A DNA stretch of 43,639 nt. It comes from Aureispira sp. Lineage in GTDB: Bacteria > Bacteroidota > Bacteroidia > Chitinophagales > Saprospiraceae. Below the pieces are notes generated by a model. It did not search any database, was not told the origin of the DNA, and was given only the letters and a program-made list of their open reading frames with translations. Positions 42,401-43,639 of this stretch are shown in pieces. The position numbers were made by a program, and so were the translations under genes. The stretch spans positions 1 to 43,639 of the forward strand of contig JAAEPD010000199.1 of assembly GCA_024222455.1 (NCBI GenBank), written 5' to 3'. The stretch's first letter is position 1; every line of letters starts with the position of its first letter.

Positions 42401-43639
42401 ATGCATAGACTTCTTATTTCATGTTGTTTGATCTTTAGTTGGACTATTGTATTTAGCCAATTTAATGCAGATGACGCACTTCATAAAAAGAAAATATATA
42501 CATCCCTAAAAGAAGCCTTAAAAACGCCTTCTAGTGTTTATAGGCTAGACCTTAGTGGAAGCGGAGGAAGTAAACTTTCTAAAGAAATATCAAAATTTAG
42601 CAATCTTCAAGAATTGAGGTTGATGTACCTCAACTTAACTGAACTAAATGAAGAATTAAAGACTTTAGGTAAACTAGAAATTATAGATCTTAGTGGCAAC
42701 CCTAGAATTGATTGGGATATTGCTTTTGATCAGTTGGTTGCTTTGCCAAACTTACATACACTCCTACTCAAAGATAATGAGCTAAAAGAATTACCTTCGA
42801 GTATAGCCTCCTTCAAAAAACTGGAGCACATTAACCTTAATAATAATGAATTAGTAAAACTGGCTGCAATAGACCAATTGTCACTAAAAACATTGTGGGT
42901 CGCCGAAAACAAACTAGCTAGTTATCCTACTAATATTAATAAAATAACTAGTCTTCAAAATTTAAACTTAGCAAAAAATGGATTGGAAGAGCTCTCAGAT
43001 GAGATAAAAGATCTAACCGCCTTAAAAACGCTAAATTTAGAAGAAAATAATCTACAATGGCTTCCCAACCCCCTTGATCTACTTAGAGAACTTTCGGTAT
43101 TAAATCTAAGCAGTAATGTACAAATGAACTGGCCCTATGCATTTAAGCAAATGATGCGCTTGATCAACCTTCGCACTCTCTATCTTAGAGACAATGATCT
43201 GACTGAAGTAAGTTTTGAGCCTGGAGGTTTCATAAAACTAGAAGCATTAGATCTTAGTGGCAATAGTGCATTAGATTGGGACAATACTTTTGCGGTATTA
43301 GGAACAGCTCCAGAGTTGATGGAATTGCACCTAGAAAACAATCGTATAAAGGGCTTAGCGGCTAGTATTCAACAGATAAAAAAATTGAGCTATTTGAATC
43401 TAAATAGGAATAGAATAGTACATCTAACCAAAAGTTTGCAAGAAAATGAGGAACTCAAAAAAATAACACTCAATAGAAACAAACTAAAAGAGCTACCTAA
43501 AGAGGCGCTTAATTTACGTCAATTAGAAGAGTTAGAACTTAATGAGAACCAACTTACTCAACTCCCTGAAGAAATGGGCAAAATGTCGTCCTTACAGGTG
43601 CTCAAGATAAACAAGAACCCTTCATTAAACCTAGAAAAA
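42401..43639 (+). CDS. Exported leucine-rich-repeat protein, 3' partial
   Basis: This frame is open from ATG 42401 to the last base of the window (413 codons, no stop). A signal peptide (1-20, MHRLLISCCLIF... ending VFSQ) is followed by LRRs of about 23 residues, mostly of the form L-x-x-L-x-L-x-x-N-x-L-x-x-L-P, such as LEELELNENQLTQLPEE. Three units are longer and carry a Trp-containing insert after the Asn (DLSGNPRIDWDIAF, Trp codons at 42713, 43130 and 43277). The LRR solenoid is a protein-binding surface; the exported form suggests a surface or periplasmic adhesin. The C-terminus, which would show any sorting domain, is outside the window. Confidence 0.9.
   Translation, partial: MHRLLISCCLIFSWTIVFSQFNADDALHKKKIYTSLKEALKTPSSVYRLDLSGSGGSKLSKEISKFSNLQELRLMYLNLTELNEELKTLGKLEIIDLSGNPRIDWDIAFDQLVALPNLHTLLLKDNELKELPSSIASFKKLEHINLNNNELVKLAAIDQLSLKTLWVAENKLASYPTNINKITSLQNLNLAKNGLEELSDEIKDLTALKTLNLEENNLQWLPNPLDLLRELSVLNLSSNVQMNWPYAFKQMMRLINLRTLYLRDNDLTEVSFEPGGFIKLEALDLSGNSALDWDNTFAVLGTAPELMELHLENNRIKGLAASIQQIKKLSYLNLNRNRIVHLTKSLQENEELKKITLNRNKLKELPKEALNLRQLEELELNENQLTQLPEEMGKMSSLQVLKINKNPSLNLEK

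Overview
The window is AT-rich chromosomal DNA of a member of the Bacteroidota. The evidence is a gliding-motility-type (CHU_C) C-terminal sorting domain typical of type IX secretion (T9SS), two PorE-like TPR/PD40/OmpA proteins, two TonB-dependent receptors with an N-terminal carboxypeptidase-regulatory domain, a Bacteroidota DnaK and Der, and repeated TAnnTTTG promoter -7 elements. A saprospirial predator or glider of the Aureispira type would fit, but that is a guess. I saw no insertion sequence, prophage or CRISPR array.

Region 1 (1-11.6 kb, all minus strand) is an envelope and secretion block. It holds a large exported protein built of ten near-identical 91-residue Big-type Ig repeats, cut by an in-frame stop at 30-32. 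Next come two PorE-like peptidoglycan-anchored proteins, one carrying three OmpA domains in tandem, and a Cys-rich multi-domain protein with a CHU_C sorting signal. Two identical tandem tRNA-Lys(TTT) genes follow at 12 kb.

Region 2 (12.2-24.9 kb, mostly minus) holds a His-rich DUF4920 lipoprotein, an unrecognised Ala-rich amphipathic protein, and a TonB receptor with a Lys-rich tail that is translationally close to an acyltransferase-3. A 969-residue exported coiled coil with an 11-residue period follows, then the operon folP-cupin-miaE and a plus-strand exported TPR protein.

Region 3 (24.9-33.6 kb) holds an exported WD40/caspase-like protease, then plus-strand genes for a small membrane protein, a lipoprotein, a TIM-barrel sugar phosphate isomerase/epimerase and a second TonB-type receptor. 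Each of the last three plus-strand units, and the membrane protein, ends in a clear intrinsic terminator.

Region 4 (33.6-43.6 kb) holds an overlapping pair (2OG-Fe(II) oxygenase and DUF6884), a LysM/RlpA-like protein, der, a membrane protein, dnaK with an unusual cluster of TGACA/TGTCA elements upstream, a lipoprotein, panB and an exported leucine-rich-repeat protein that runs off the window. Housekeeping genes (der, dnaK, panB, folP, miaE, tRNA-Lys) alternate with exported proteins of unknown function. The best candidates for new biology are the triple-OmpA PorE-like protein, the hendecad rod, the exported caspase, the Ala-rich amphipathic protein and the dnaK upstream element.
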